Below, piece after piece: positions 45,941 through 54,382 of a stretch of DNA of 64,000 nt. Source of the DNA: Chitinophagales bacterium (GTDB lineage: Bacteria > Bacteroidota > Bacteroidia > Chitinophagales > UBA2359). The notes under the pieces are model-generated. The model was not told the origin of the DNA. It did not search any database and worked only from the letters and a program-made list of their open reading frames with translations. Within the stretch, counting starts at the first letter, position 1. Each line of letters opens with the position of its first letter. The stretch is from the NCBI GenBank assembly GCA_041392475.1, contig JAWKLZ010000001.1, forward strand, positions 3,472,001 to 3,536,000, written 5' to 3'. The position numbers and the translations under genes are program-made.

Positions 45941-46255
45941 TCATCTATCTAATCTCAAATTTTGCGCTCCAAAAAAAAAATAATAATAAGGCATAATCAT
46001 TATTCCGCCTCCCGACAAATTATTGAAGTATTGTTCACCTTCTTCAATTTTTGCGATAGCAATCGAAATACTATTTCCATTGTCGCAATTCACAGGCTGG
46101 TCAGGCATAATTGAAGCCATGATATAGTATTTCCCAAAATTAAGTGTAGCATGTACGATTCTATTTTTATGTTCTTCAGCTACATGTACTGCCGCACCTT
46201 CAAAGTTCATTAGTTTTAATTTTCCATTCAATGCTTCTTCTTTGTAGAAAGACAT
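45941..46255 (-). CDS. Hypothetical protein
   Basis: A 104-residue protein with no signal peptide. It starts MSFYKEEALNGKLKLMNFEG, contains IVHATLNFGKYYIMASIMPD and SISIAIAKIEEGEQYFNNLSGGG, and ends with a Tyr/Phe-rich stretch. I do not recognise the family. The codon pattern looks coding, the ATG at 46255 is well placed, and a good bidirectional terminator follows, so I consider it real. It stands alone between the oxidoreductase and the divergent PAP2 gene. Confidence 0.6.
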   Translation of the reverse strand: MSFYKEEALNGKLKLMNFEGAAVHVAEEHKNRIVHATLNFGKYYIMASIMPDQPVNCDNGNSISIAIAKIEEGEQYFNNLSGGGIMIMPYYYFFFGAQNLRLDR

Positions 46256-46399
46256 TGGTTCGCTTTAAAAGTCAAATAAGGGCTCACGGTTGTTTGTTCG
46301 TAGCTCATGTTTGTACTATTTTTGTGAAAAAATCAAGTTACCTGTTTACCAAAGATAGTTTTTAGATTTCAGATTTGTCTACTACAATCGGTTAAGTGC

Positions 46400-46963
46400 A
46401 TGATTGATTTGTTATTGCAGTTGGATTACCAAGTTTTTCACCTCCTCAATGGGATATTACACAATGCTGTATTGGATGCAATTATCCCTTTTTGGCGGGA
46501 AAAATATTTTTGGGCACCACTGTATTTATTTCTACTTACTTTTTTAGCTTACAACTATCGCTCAAACTTTTGGGTGATTGTATTGTTTGCCGTAATAACA
46601 GTCGTATTGAGCGACCAGTTGAGTAGTGGGCTTATCAAACCTTTGGTCAACAGGTTACGTCCCTGCAATGACCCCAGTTTAATGGATACCATCAGAATCT
46701 TAGTGCCTTGTGGAGGGGGCAAAAGTTTTGTCTCTTCTCATGCGACCAACCATTTTGCCATTGTAGTTTATTTTATCATGCTCTTCGGGAAAGAATATAA
46801 AAGGCTGTTGCCGATAGGCTTATTGTGGGCAGCAAGCATTGCTTATGGACAAGTATATGTTGGAGTTCATTTTCCGTTAGACATCTTTGCAGGAGCAATA
46901 TTGGGTATATTGATTGGGCGATTGACAGGAGAGTTCGCAAAAAGGCGAATTGATTTGACGTGA
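46400..46963 (+). CDS. PAP2 family phosphatase
   Basis: A 187-residue inner-membrane protein with about six helices. The three acid-phosphatase motifs are present: KPLVNRLRPC (KxxxxxxRP), FVSSHATNHF (the SSHAT version of PSGH) and YGQVYVGVHFPLDIFAGA (with the catalytic His and Asp; the usual Ser-Arg start is replaced by Tyr-Gly). Such proteins dephosphorylate undecaprenyl pyrophosphate or lipid A and phosphatidylglycerol phosphate; which of these cannot be said. The opening MIDLLLQLDYQVFHLLNGIL is common in Bacteroidota members. The next gene starts 52 bp downstream. Confidence 0.9.
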   Translation: MIDLLLQLDYQVFHLLNGILHNAVLDAIIPFWREKYFWAPLYLFLLTFLAYNYRSNFWVIVLFAVITVVLSDQLSSGLIKPLVNRLRPCNDPSLMDTIRILVPCGGGKSFVSSHATNHFAIVVYFIMLFGKEYKRLLPIGLLWAASIAYGQVYVGVHFPLDIFAGAILGILIGRLTGEFAKRRIDLT

Positions 46964-47015
46964 ATGTTCTTTAACTTTGCAACAAAATTTACAGAATTTC
47001 AAAATATATTTATAT

Positions 47016-48260
47016 ATGAAAAATTTCATCCTCTTTGTTTCTTGTTGGATCATGCTTCAATGCACTACAATACAAGCACAAAAGACCGCAAGCAAAGAAC
47101 AGAAATTGCAAGCTATTCAGATAGATGTGGCTTTTCTTTCCTCCGATTTGTTGGAAGGACGGGAAACAGGCAAAAAAGGAGAAGACATGGCTGCAAAATA
47201 TTTGGCCATGCGATTTGAAGAAATGGGATTGCAGCCCAAAGGAATGGACAGTACATGGTTTCACACCTTTGACTTCAACTTCAATTCCAACCCTCATTTG
47301 AAGGAAGGAGAACCGAGAACTGGTAAAAATGTGGTGGCGGCTCTCGACAATGGCGCAGAAGAATGGATAATAATTGGCGCACATTTCGACCATTTGGGCT
47401 ATGGGCATTTTGGCTCTCGATATACGGGTGAGGAAAAAATGATTCACAATGGTGCAGATGACAATGCAAGCGGCGTGGCTGCAATGCTTTATTTGGCAGA
47501 ACACCTAAAGACTTCAAAAGCAAAAAGCTACAATTACTTATTCATCGGTTTTTCGGGTGAAGAAATGGGTTTGTTTGGTTCTAAAAACTATACCAACTCA
47601 CCTACAATTGACTTGACTAAGGTGAATTATATGCTCAATATGGACATGGTTGGCAGGCTAAATGAAGAGAGGGTATTGGCCATCAGTGGTGCGGGAACAA
47701 CTCCAATTTGGAAGGAAGAACTGGCTAAAATTGACGTGGATAGCCTTCAAATAAAATCGAGTGATAGCGGTGTAGGCCCGTCAGACCACACCTCTTTTTA
47801 CTTAAAAGATATTCCTGTTTTGCATTTTTTCACAGGACAACACAATGATTACCACAAACCTGAGGACGATAGCAACTTGGTGAATTATGAAGGAATTTAT
47901 AGCATTGGCAACTTCATGTTGCAATTGATTGAAAATATGGATGACAAAGGTCGATTGGAGTTCACCAAAACCAAAGATGATAGTGAAGGACGCAAGGTAT
48001 CTAACTTCAAAGTCACCTTGGGTGTCATGCCCGATTATGTGTCAACTGTGGAAGGTATGAAAGTGGATAGTGTGATTGAAGGACGGCCCGCTGCCAATGC
48101 GGGAATGCAAAATGGTGATGTAATTATCGAGATGGGTGACAAAAAAGTGAATGACATCTATGACTATATGGAAGGTTTGGCGCAGTTCAAAGTAGGAGAT
48201 AAAACAACCATCAAAATAAAAAGAGGAGATAAAGAACTGAAATTGAAGGTAGTGTTTTAG
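47016..48260 (+). CDS. Secreted M28 family zinc aminopeptidase with PDZ domain
   Basis: A 414-residue peptidase from ATG 47016, where the signal peptide starts (MKNFILFVSCWIMLQCTTIQ); the upstream codons from 46977 are not needed. All M28 zinc ligands are seen: IGAHFDHLGYG, NGADDNASGVAAM, FSGEEMGLFGSKNY (catalytic and ligand Glu), MLNMDMVGRL, and QHNDYHKPEDD. A PDZ domain fills residues ~325-414 (VMPDYVSTVEGMKVDSVIEG, ANAGMQNGDVIIEMGDKKV). It trims N-terminal residues from peptides in the periplasm or outside. No T9SS sorting domain is present. A 16-bp stem terminator lies downstream. Confidence 0.92.
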   Translation: MKNFILFVSCWIMLQCTTIQAQKTASKEQKLQAIQIDVAFLSSDLLEGRETGKKGEDMAAKYLAMRFEEMGLQPKGMDSTWFHTFDFNFNSNPHLKEGEPRTGKNVVAALDNGAEEWIIIGAHFDHLGYGHFGSRYTGEEKMIHNGADDNASGVAAMLYLAEHLKTSKAKSYNYLFIGFSGEEMGLFGSKNYTNSPTIDLTKVNYMLNMDMVGRLNEERVLAISGAGTTPIWKEELAKIDVDSLQIKSSDSGVGPSDHTSFYLKDIPVLHFFTGQHNDYHKPEDDSNLVNYEGIYSIGNFMLQLIENMDDKGRLEFTKTKDDSEGRKVSNFKVTLGVMPDYVSTVEGMKVDSVIEGRPAANAGMQNGDVIIEMGDKKVNDIYDYMEGLAQFKVGDKTTIKIKRGDKELKLKVVF

Positions 48261-48324
48261 CTTGAGTAGTTCATAAACCATCGAATTTCCCCGAATTCCG
48301 CTTCTGGCTTATTTCAATGGTTAG

Positions 48325-48372
48325 AATACTTCTAATCACTGGCTTTTCCCAAGTGATTAGAAGTATTTTTCA
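48325..48372 (+). terminator. Terminator after the M28 peptidase gene
   Basis: A 16-bp perfect stem (AATACTTCTAATCACT at 48325-48340 and its complement at 48352-48367), followed by T residues. Confidence 0.85.
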
Positions 48373-48577
48373 AGGCATGACTACCCCCCCAAAAAAAAAA
48401 AATCAATTCATGTGAATTTCACGCATTATTGTACAGTCTATATATATCTCTTTTTAGGAGAAAATGCGTAGTCACCAAAGTTTTTTCTGAAGTTAGAACT
48501 TTTGCAATAAATTTATTGCGAAAAGAAAACATAGATTCAGATGACAAATACAAAAAACCTTTGATAGGAAATTTACT
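48373..48577. other. Gene-free spacer
   Basis: AT-rich DNA between two convergent genes, with C and A runs near 48385-48400. Nothing else was recognised. Confidence 0.4.
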
Positions 48578-49657
48578 TCAATAATTCCGCCCATCAAAAA
48601 ACACCATCGTTTCCCCATTCAGTACTTGATACAAGACAACCCTTCCCATCACCTCAAAACTCTCCACAATCCGATCCGAAATTTCCACTTTTTTCCCCTC
48701 ATAAAAACCCTTCAAACGACCGTCCAAATCCATATAAACCACTATTCCGTCAAACATTTTGATGTATTGTGGTTCGTATGCTTCCAGCGTTTTATCCTTC
48801 CCTTTGTAAAAAACATGGAGGTAGCCCCTATCGTCCACATACATCAGCGTATTGTCCACGATTTGGTATTGTTTGGGAGGAAAAGGTAGCAATTCTTGCG
48901 TTTCACCTTGCCAATAGACCTTGAAATAACCTTCATCGGTCACAAAAGCTGCAATATTGTTGCCGACTCGGTAACTTTTGGGCGGGTAAAAGCTGCTTAG
49001 TTCGTGGGTTTCTCCTGCATCATACGCCACCAAATCATTGAAGGGATTGAGATACACCAAAAAATTGTTGCCCACATAGTAGTCATTGGGAATCCTATCT
49101 GCAATGGCTTCGATCTTTCCATCATAAAATAGATACAACATTTCACTTTGTGTAGCATACGCCACACTGTTGTCACTCACTTTGAAGTTAATAAGTGGTT
49201 CATTCGTAATTTCTGCTACTTCTTCATGATAATAGGCTTTTAAGTATCTATCGAAATCTTTGTAGGCAAAAATACTGTCACCTAGTGCATATTCAATATC
49301 AAATCCTAAAGCAACTTTATGCCTTTTTTCATCATGAATAATCTGAATCCCTCCACCTGTCTGCTGATTGAACAAAAAATAATTGGTCGGCATATAAGAA
49401 TTGTTCACATTGAACTCAATCATCTGCGTTTGCCCATTTTTGTAAAAAATCATTTCATTTCGACCATTTACATAGATTAAATAATCGCCTCCCAACAACA
49501 CATCTCTTGCAGGGATGTGATCGAGCTTGTGGTATTCACCATTGTCGAATACCCAAAACTGATTTCTTTTGTCGTGATAGTAGGCAAGATTTTGGGCAAA
49601 TGTATTAGCAGCCCAGAAAAAGGAACAACAGAAGAGTATTAACCGAAAAAAAATCAT
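48578..49657 (-). CDS. Secreted repeat protein of unknown function (propeller-like)
   Basis: A 359-residue protein with signal peptide (1-21, ending NTFAQ). The rest consists of about seven repeats of 42-46 residues. Each has a pattern of hydrophobic strand, short Asp/Gly turn, and a strand ending in FY or VYW followed by xGE/xGK: VGNNFLVYLNPFNDLVAYDA, VGNNIAAFVTDEGYFKVYWQ, DNTLMYVDDRGYLHVFYKGK and MFDGIVVYMDLDGRLKGFYE. The layout suggests a seven-bladed beta-propeller. No enzyme motif and no sorting domain are seen, so it probably stays in the periplasm or at the outer membrane. I do not recognise a named family. Confidence 0.75.
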   Translation of the reverse strand: MIFFRLILFCCSFFWAANTFAQNLAYYHDKRNQFWVFDNGEYHKLDHIPARDVLLGGDYLIYVNGRNEMIFYKNGQTQMIEFNVNNSYMPTNYFLFNQQTGGGIQIIHDEKRHKVALGFDIEYALGDSIFAYKDFDRYLKAYYHEEVAEITNEPLINFKVSDNSVAYATQSEMLYLFYDGKIEAIADRIPNDYYVGNNFLVYLNPFNDLVAYDAGETHELSSFYPPKSYRVGNNIAAFVTDEGYFKVYWQGETQELLPFPPKQYQIVDNTLMYVDDRGYLHVFYKGKDKTLEAYEPQYIKMFDGIVVYMDLDGRLKGFYEGKKVEISDRIVESFEVMGRVVLYQVLNGETMVFFDGRNY

Positions 49658-49980
49658 TTGTTTTATTTATTTTTGTCATTCAAACCAAAATTAACAACAC
49701 CATTGTATATAGATTATTGCAGAAGCAGAAAGTTACACCTTCTTTTTTGGTAATATTTTCGTCATAAAGCCATTTTTATAGGGGTATAACATCCAAAGTG
49801 CATCATTAAGGAGTATATACTTCAAAAATGGTAAGAAAATTGCTTATGAAAAGTAGAGCTAATATAAACTTGGTAGTTGTTAAAGTGGTTTATATACTAC
49901 AAACTTAACAAAACATTTATTTTGCCTTTTCATCAAAAGAAAACTATGTAAATAATTATTACCCAAAAAACATTCCCATC
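49658..49980. other. Gene-free divergent promoter region
   Basis: About 320 bp of AT-rich DNA between the divergent starts of the propeller-like gene and the miniprotein gene. A near match to the -7 box (TTATTTTG) lies at 49918-49925. No other signal was recognised. Confidence 0.4.
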
Positions 49981-50343
49981 ATGAAACCAATTTTTACCTT
50001 CTTTTTCTTTATGACATTGCTGTTTGTAAATGACCTTCTGGGAAGTCCACGGTCTTCTTCTGCTCCAACTGCAATGGTAGAAAGCGTTTCTGATGTCACT
50101 GTTTCCTCTTCTGTTTCCCCCAGCCCCGCACACGACTATGCGACTATCAAATTTCAAAACCCCAATCAAAAAGAGCATCAAATTGAAGTATTTGACCTCA
50201 TTGGCAACAAGGTAAAATATCAATCCAAAATATATAAAAACGAAGCACAAATTGATGTTTCTAATTTAGATTCAGGCTTTTACCTTTACTTTATTCTTCA
50301 CAACAACAAACGTGTTTCTTCTGGAAGAATTGTTGTTCGATAA
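49981..50343 (+). CDS. Miniprotein: signal peptide plus T9SS type A sorting domain
   Basis: Only 120 residues. A signal peptide (1-21, MKPIFTFFFFMTLLFVNDLL) and a short Ser-rich linker (about 22-45) lead straight into a type A sorting domain: VSPSPAHDYATIKFQNP, HQIEVFDLIGNKVKY, IDVSNLDSGFYLYFILHN and SSGRIVVR. There is almost no passenger. Sorting domains normally guide large proteins through the type IX translocon and are then removed, so this protein could occupy the translocon, deliver a short peptide to the surface, or be a relic of a longer cargo gene. The intact signal peptide and clean frame argue that it is expressed. Confidence 0.75.
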   Translation: MKPIFTFFFFMTLLFVNDLLGSPRSSSAPTAMVESVSDVTVSSSVSPSPAHDYATIKFQNPNQKEHQIEVFDLIGNKVKYQSKIYKNEAQIDVSNLDSGFYLYFILHNNKRVSSGRIVVR

Positions 50344-50687
50344 AAAATTATGCTTTACATTGAAGGTTAAATTCTGCCATTCCTCTATTTCACAATTGCA
50401 CTATCATACCATCCCGCAATTTCTTCAAAACTCTTCGGCAAACTAAAATATTAAATGAGCCAATTCTTGAATTCAATGTACTTGTTTACAAGGAATTATT
50501 TGAACTCACCTAAGAGTTTTGAAATTGAATTTGCTTTACTTTTCCCCATTGCTACACAACGTTTCCATTCACAAAACCGTTTGGGTAGGTGACGTGAATC
50601 TTGTCGATTCTCCACAACGACTGCAAACTAATCTGCCTAAATACAAGGCTTTTCATTATCTTGCAGCCTCTTTTTCAAAAACAGTGA
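50344..50687. other. Gene-free spacer
   Basis: No supported gene. A 60-codon frame begins at a TTG at 50519 but has no family features and overlaps the next gene's start. A small palindrome CTTGTTTACAAG lies near 50482. Confidence 0.4.
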
Positions 50688-52349
50688 ATGAATATGAATA
50701 GATTTTGGGTGTGTTTGATTTTTTTCGCTACTTGGACAACAACAGTATTTGCACAAGATGTGGAATGGTTGGCACAAGCAGGAGGGTCGAAATACGACTC
50801 TGGTATGGATATTAGCATAGATAAAGACTTCAATAGCCTTGTAGTAGGCATTTTTTCGGATACACTTCAATTAGAAGGTGTAGAATTGGCATCACTTGGT
50901 GGAACGGATTTATTTATCGCCAAATATGATGCAACGGGCGTATTGCAGTGGGCAAATCAGGCAGGTAGTAAAGCCAATGATGAAGCTTATGGTGTAGATA
51001 CCGATAGTGATGGCAATGTTTATATTACTGGATATTTCCGTGATACTATTGATTTTGAAGGCAATAAATTATATGCCGCAGACCTTTTTGATGATGATAT
51101 TTTTATTGCTAAGTACGAAGCAGATGGCACTTTGGCATGGGTCAAACAACTGGGTGGCACAGGTAGTGATATTGGCTATGGTATTGCAGTAGATGCTGCT
51201 GGAAATGCTTACGTAACTGGGCGTTTTTCAGAACGATTCACCGCTCCTATTGGTGACAATGGTATGCCTTTCACCTTTATTTCCAAAGGAACTTTCGATA
51301 TTTTTGTAGCCAAATACGATACCAACGGACAAAGAATGTGGATTCGACAATACGGGGGCGATCACTATGATAGCGCACAGGCAATTGTGTTGGACAATGA
51401 CAATCACTATTACCTAACAGGTTTCTTCAATGGCACAACAAAGTTGGGTGAGAATTCTTTGATGTCTAATGGTGATTTTGATTTATTTGCAGCAAAATTT
51501 GATGAAAGTGGTACAGTTTTATGGGCAAATAATGCTGGCGGTGCTTACACCGATTTGGGTGTAGCTATGGATATAGATGCAAGTGGAAACGCCTACATAA
51601 CAGGTTCTTATGAAGATACGGCTTATTTTGGAGAAGAAACCATTACATCTGTTGGAAGCACAGATTTTTACGTTGCCAAACTCCATACCGATGGTACATT
51701 TGCTTGGGTTAGACAAGGAGGTGGAAATGATTCGGATATAGGCTTGGGAATTGCAGCCGATGCAAATGGCAATAGTCACATCACAGGCGTTTTCAGCGAA
51801 ATGTTTGTTATAGAGGAAGATACCCTTGAAGCCAATTCAAGTAACACAGGTGCCATCTTTTTGCTGCAATACAATTCGGAAGGTGTGCTTCAATGGACAA
51901 CCAACACAACAGGCGGTAGCTACGATGAAGGAACGGCGATTGTGATAGATGAAAATAGCAATTGTTACTTGACAGGAAGTTTTTCAAGGAGCATCAATAT
52001 TGGAGGAAATATCCTCAACTCCAATGGAAGTAGTGATTTGTTCGTGGCCAAAATCAAAGGCAACATTACAGATATTGAAGAGGCGATTTCAGGTCATTCA
52101 GCTTTTCTTCAAATTTATCCCAATCCTGTTTCTCGCCAACTTTTTATTGAATTTGAAGCAGAAACATCCGATGTTTACTCACTTCAATTATCGGATTATG
52201 CGGGTAGAGTAGTGTTCGAACAGTTTTTTGAAAATACGCAAGGAACTTATGAGCAGGTTGTAGATGTAAGTAGTTTTGCCAAAGGACTTTATTTACTTCA
52301 AATGAAATCTAATAAGATGAGCATCACCAAAAAATTGATGGTAAACTAA
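50688..52349 (+). CDS. SBBP-repeat beta-propeller protein with T9SS type A sorting domain
   Basis: A 553-residue secreted protein. The signal peptide covers residues 1-22 (ending TVFAQ). Eight or so SBBP repeats follow to about residue 460, each close to the pattern DxFVAKYDxxGxxxWxxxxGGxxxDxxxxIAxDxxGNxYxTGxF: for example TDLFIAKYDATGVLQWANQA and AYGVDTDSDGNVYITGYFRD. The C-terminal 85 residues are a type A sorting domain (IYPNPVSRQLFIEFE, LQLSDYAGRVVFE, KGLYLLQMKSNKMSITKKLM). It is probably a surface-bound propeller of unknown ligand. Its stop overlaps that of the opposite-strand gene by 4 bp. Confidence 0.88.
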   Translation: MNMNRFWVCLIFFATWTTTVFAQDVEWLAQAGGSKYDSGMDISIDKDFNSLVVGIFSDTLQLEGVELASLGGTDLFIAKYDATGVLQWANQAGSKANDEAYGVDTDSDGNVYITGYFRDTIDFEGNKLYAADLFDDDIFIAKYEADGTLAWVKQLGGTGSDIGYGIAVDAAGNAYVTGRFSERFTAPIGDNGMPFTFISKGTFDIFVAKYDTNGQRMWIRQYGGDHYDSAQAIVLDNDNHYYLTGFFNGTTKLGENSLMSNGDFDLFAAKFDESGTVLWANNAGGAYTDLGVAMDIDASGNAYITGSYEDTAYFGEETITSVGSTDFYVAKLHTDGTFAWVRQGGGNDSDIGLGIAADANGNSHITGVFSEMFVIEEDTLEANSSNTGAIFLLQYNSEGVLQWTTNTTGGSYDEGTAIVIDENSNCYLTGSFSRSINIGGNILNSNGSSDLFVAKIKGNITDIEEAISGHSAFLQIYPNPVSRQLFIEFEAETSDVYSLQLSDYAGRVVFEQFFENTQGTYEQVVDVSSFAKGLYLLQMKSNKMSITKKLMVN

Positions 52350-53086
52350 AATTTTCGCTCCATAATAACTTGGTAAATAATGGCATCTTTTGCATTGAAT
52401 TTGAAGCGTCTTTTTTCTGTGACTTCTTTTTCACCATAGATTTTATTCACATCATCCAGCTGTTTCTGGTCTTTGATGATGACCTTCTCTCTCTGCAAAT
52501 TAACGGAGGATAAGAAATCATCACGCTCTCTTGCCCTTTCAGCCGCCAATATTTTGTATTCCTCGACCGCTGAAAGTTCTTTGCCTTTTGCGAGTTGTTC
52601 CTTTCGTTCTTGCTCCAAACGCTGATTGAATTCTTCTTTGGGCGACAATTCTCTTCCTTCCTTTCGCTCTTTCTCCAGACGTTGATTCAACTCTTCAGTA
52701 GGCGACAAGGTTTTTCCCTTACTATCCTGATCTTCCCCGTCAATCCTTATTTTTCTGCGTTCTTTGTCTCGATACGTATTGGCTTGAGGAATCTCTCTCA
52801 GTTCTTGCACAAAAGCTCGCCTACTCTCCTTCAAGGATTTATCGTCTGCTCTTTTTGCAGAAACAGGCTCTGGTTCAGGTTTTTGCTCGACAACAGGTTC
52901 AGGTTTGACCTCCTTTTTGGGCTCCAAATATTTTGACAATATTTCTTCAATACTCTTTTCATCGGCCTCTGGCTGCCCTTCCCAATCTTCTACCACTTCT
53001 TTGCTCTTATTTTCTTTCTGAACGCTTTGGTAGAAACTGTAAACGATATAAATGATGAAGACAATAAAATAGAGTAGTTGTTCCAT
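52346..53086 (-). CDS. Membrane-anchored Lys/Glu-rich protein upstream partner of accD
   Basis: A 246-residue protein: one N-terminal membrane helix (about residues 3-20, LLYFIVFIIYIVYSFYQSV), then a highly charged, low-complexity helical region with near-repeats (LSPTEELNQRLEKERKEG, LSPKEEFNQRLEQERKEQ, LSAVEEYKILAAERARE) and a conserved-looking tail (RFKFNAKDAIIYQVIMERKF). Proteins of this build with that tail are common in Bacteroidota and have no assigned role. It lies 56 bp after accD on the same strand and is probably co-transcribed with it. The frame converges on the SBBP gene with a 4-bp stop overlap. Confidence 0.7.
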   Translation of the reverse strand: MEQLLYFIVFIIYIVYSFYQSVQKENKSKEVVEDWEGQPEADEKSIEEILSKYLEPKKEVKPEPVVEQKPEPEPVSAKRADDKSLKESRRAFVQELREIPQANTYRDKERRKIRIDGEDQDSKGKTLSPTEELNQRLEKERKEGRELSPKEEFNQRLEQERKEQLAKGKELSAVEEYKILAAERARERDDFLSSVNLQREKVIIKDQKQLDDVNKIYGEKEVTEKRRFKFNAKDAIIYQVIMERKF

Positions 53087-53142
53087 AATGACCTATATTG
53101 AAATGAAAGTAAAAGACGAAAATCCAAACAACTTGTCTTGAC

Positions 53143-53988
53143 TCAATTCCGAAAGTACGCATAAAGTTCCGCCAACTTCGCTTTTAAATCTTTGCGGTGA
53201 ATAATGAGGTCTAAAAATCCATGTTCGAGCAGAAATTCAGAGGTTTGAAAGCCTTCGGGCAGGTCTTTTTTGATGGTTTCTTTGATAACTCTTGGCCCTG
53301 CAAAACCAATCAACGCCTTGGGTTCTGCCAAGTTTAAATCTCCCAACATGGCAAAAGATGCAGAAACGCCACCCGTTGTAGGGTCGGTCATCAGCGAAAA
53401 ATAGGGCAATTTGGCTTCAGCTAAAAGAGTAAGTCTTGCAGAAGTTTTGGCCATTTGCATCAGTGAAAGGGCCGATTCCATCATTCGTGCGCCTCCCGAT
53501 TTGGAGATAATCAAAAGAGGAATATTGTTCTCAACGCTGTAATCAATCGCCTTAGCTATCCGCTCTCCTACGACTGAACCCATCGAACCGCCGATAAATG
53601 TAAAGTCCATCGCTGCAACAACTAAGGAGTATCCATCTAATTTGCCAACAGCTACTTGGATTGCATCATCCAAACCTGAACTCCGCTTGGTTTGCTTTAA
53701 TCTTAGCTTATAGCTTTTCTTATCTGTAAAGCCTAAAGAATCCGTTGATTGAATCTCTGAAAATAAGGTTTCATACTGCTCATGGTCGAATAATATGCTA
53801 AAATATTCTTTAGAACCTATGCGGGCATGGTAATCACAATGTTCACAGACATATACATTCTCACGGTGCTGCCGCATTGCCATCGTCTTTTTGCAATGGT
53901 CGCACTTATACCACACACCATCAGGTGTTTCTTTCTTTTCTGCTGTCTTTGTCGTAATACCCTCTTTGACACGTTTAAACCAACTCAT
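53143..53988 (-). CDS. accD: Acetyl-CoA carboxylase carboxyltransferase subunit beta
   Basis: A 281-residue cytoplasmic subunit that, with AccA, transfers the carboxyl group from biotin to acetyl-CoA, the first committed step of fatty acid synthesis. The N-terminal zinc ribbon is complete: CDHCKK, then CEHCDYH with 15 residues between the pairs. The crotonase-like part contains MDFTFIGGSMGSVVGERI, LLIISKSGGARMMESALSLM, LMTDPTTGGVSASFAMLGD and IGFAGPRVIKETI. The length is normal. A charged membrane-anchored protein gene follows on the same strand. The upstream 390 bp holds a decayed gene. Confidence 0.95.
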   Translation of the reverse strand: MSWFKRVKEGITTKTAEKKETPDGVWYKCDHCKKTMAMRQHRENVYVCEHCDYHARIGSKEYFSILFDHEQYETLFSEIQSTDSLGFTDKKSYKLRLKQTKRSSGLDDAIQVAVGKLDGYSLVVAAMDFTFIGGSMGSVVGERIAKAIDYSVENNIPLLIISKSGGARMMESALSLMQMAKTSARLTLLAEAKLPYFSLMTDPTTGGVSASFAMLGDLNLAEPKALIGFAGPRVIKETIKKDLPEGFQTSEFLLEHGFLDLIIHRKDLKAKLAELYAYFRN

Positions 53989-54099
53989 ACGTTTGTTTTA
54001 GGATTGAATGTGATGTTAATTGGAGTCTTTACAAAAGTAAGCAAAATTAAGGAGTTGGTCAATAAGGGAAAGGTCAAATGAAAATGATTTGTTGTGGAA

Positions 54100-54382
54100 T
54101 CAATCGTCAGACCTTCAATATAGAAAGCAGATAGAAATACCAAGTTTAAAGATTATGTAGTGCATGGTATAAAGGAGTATTGTTGGATTGTAAATCCAAG
54201 CGATGTAGATTAGTTTGTAGAACAATGTATTTCAGATGAAAACCACGAATATTAACTCACTTTTCAAATCAGACAACGGCTACATCAAAAGTCGTGTCAT
54301 TGAAGGTTTTGAAATACCTATTGAAGCCATTTTTGATGAAGAATTGAATTGGAAGGTAGCGCAAGGGATTTATGCGGACTAA
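54100..54382 (+). pseudogene. Decayed Uma2-family endonuclease gene
   Basis: Reading from 54100, one frame gives KADRNTKFKDYVVHGIKEYC and WIVNPSDVD, then an in-frame TAG, then FVEQCISDENHEY. A second frame from ATG 54236 continues NGYIKSRVIEGFEIPIEAIF and ends at 54382. Together these are the second half of a Uma2 (DUF820) restriction-like endonuclease: the ADRNTKFxxY, GIxEYWIVxP and SxVxxGFxIPxExxF patterns are all present. Two in-frame stops (54121, 54199 region) and a frame change show it is dead, and its N-terminal catalytic half is missing. Its end overlaps the stop of the SGNH-like gene on the other strand by 4 bp. Confidence 0.72.

Noticed and set aside
50519..50701. 60-codon open frame before the SBBP gene
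   Set aside because: It starts at TTG, has no recognisable features and overlaps the well-supported start of the next gene.
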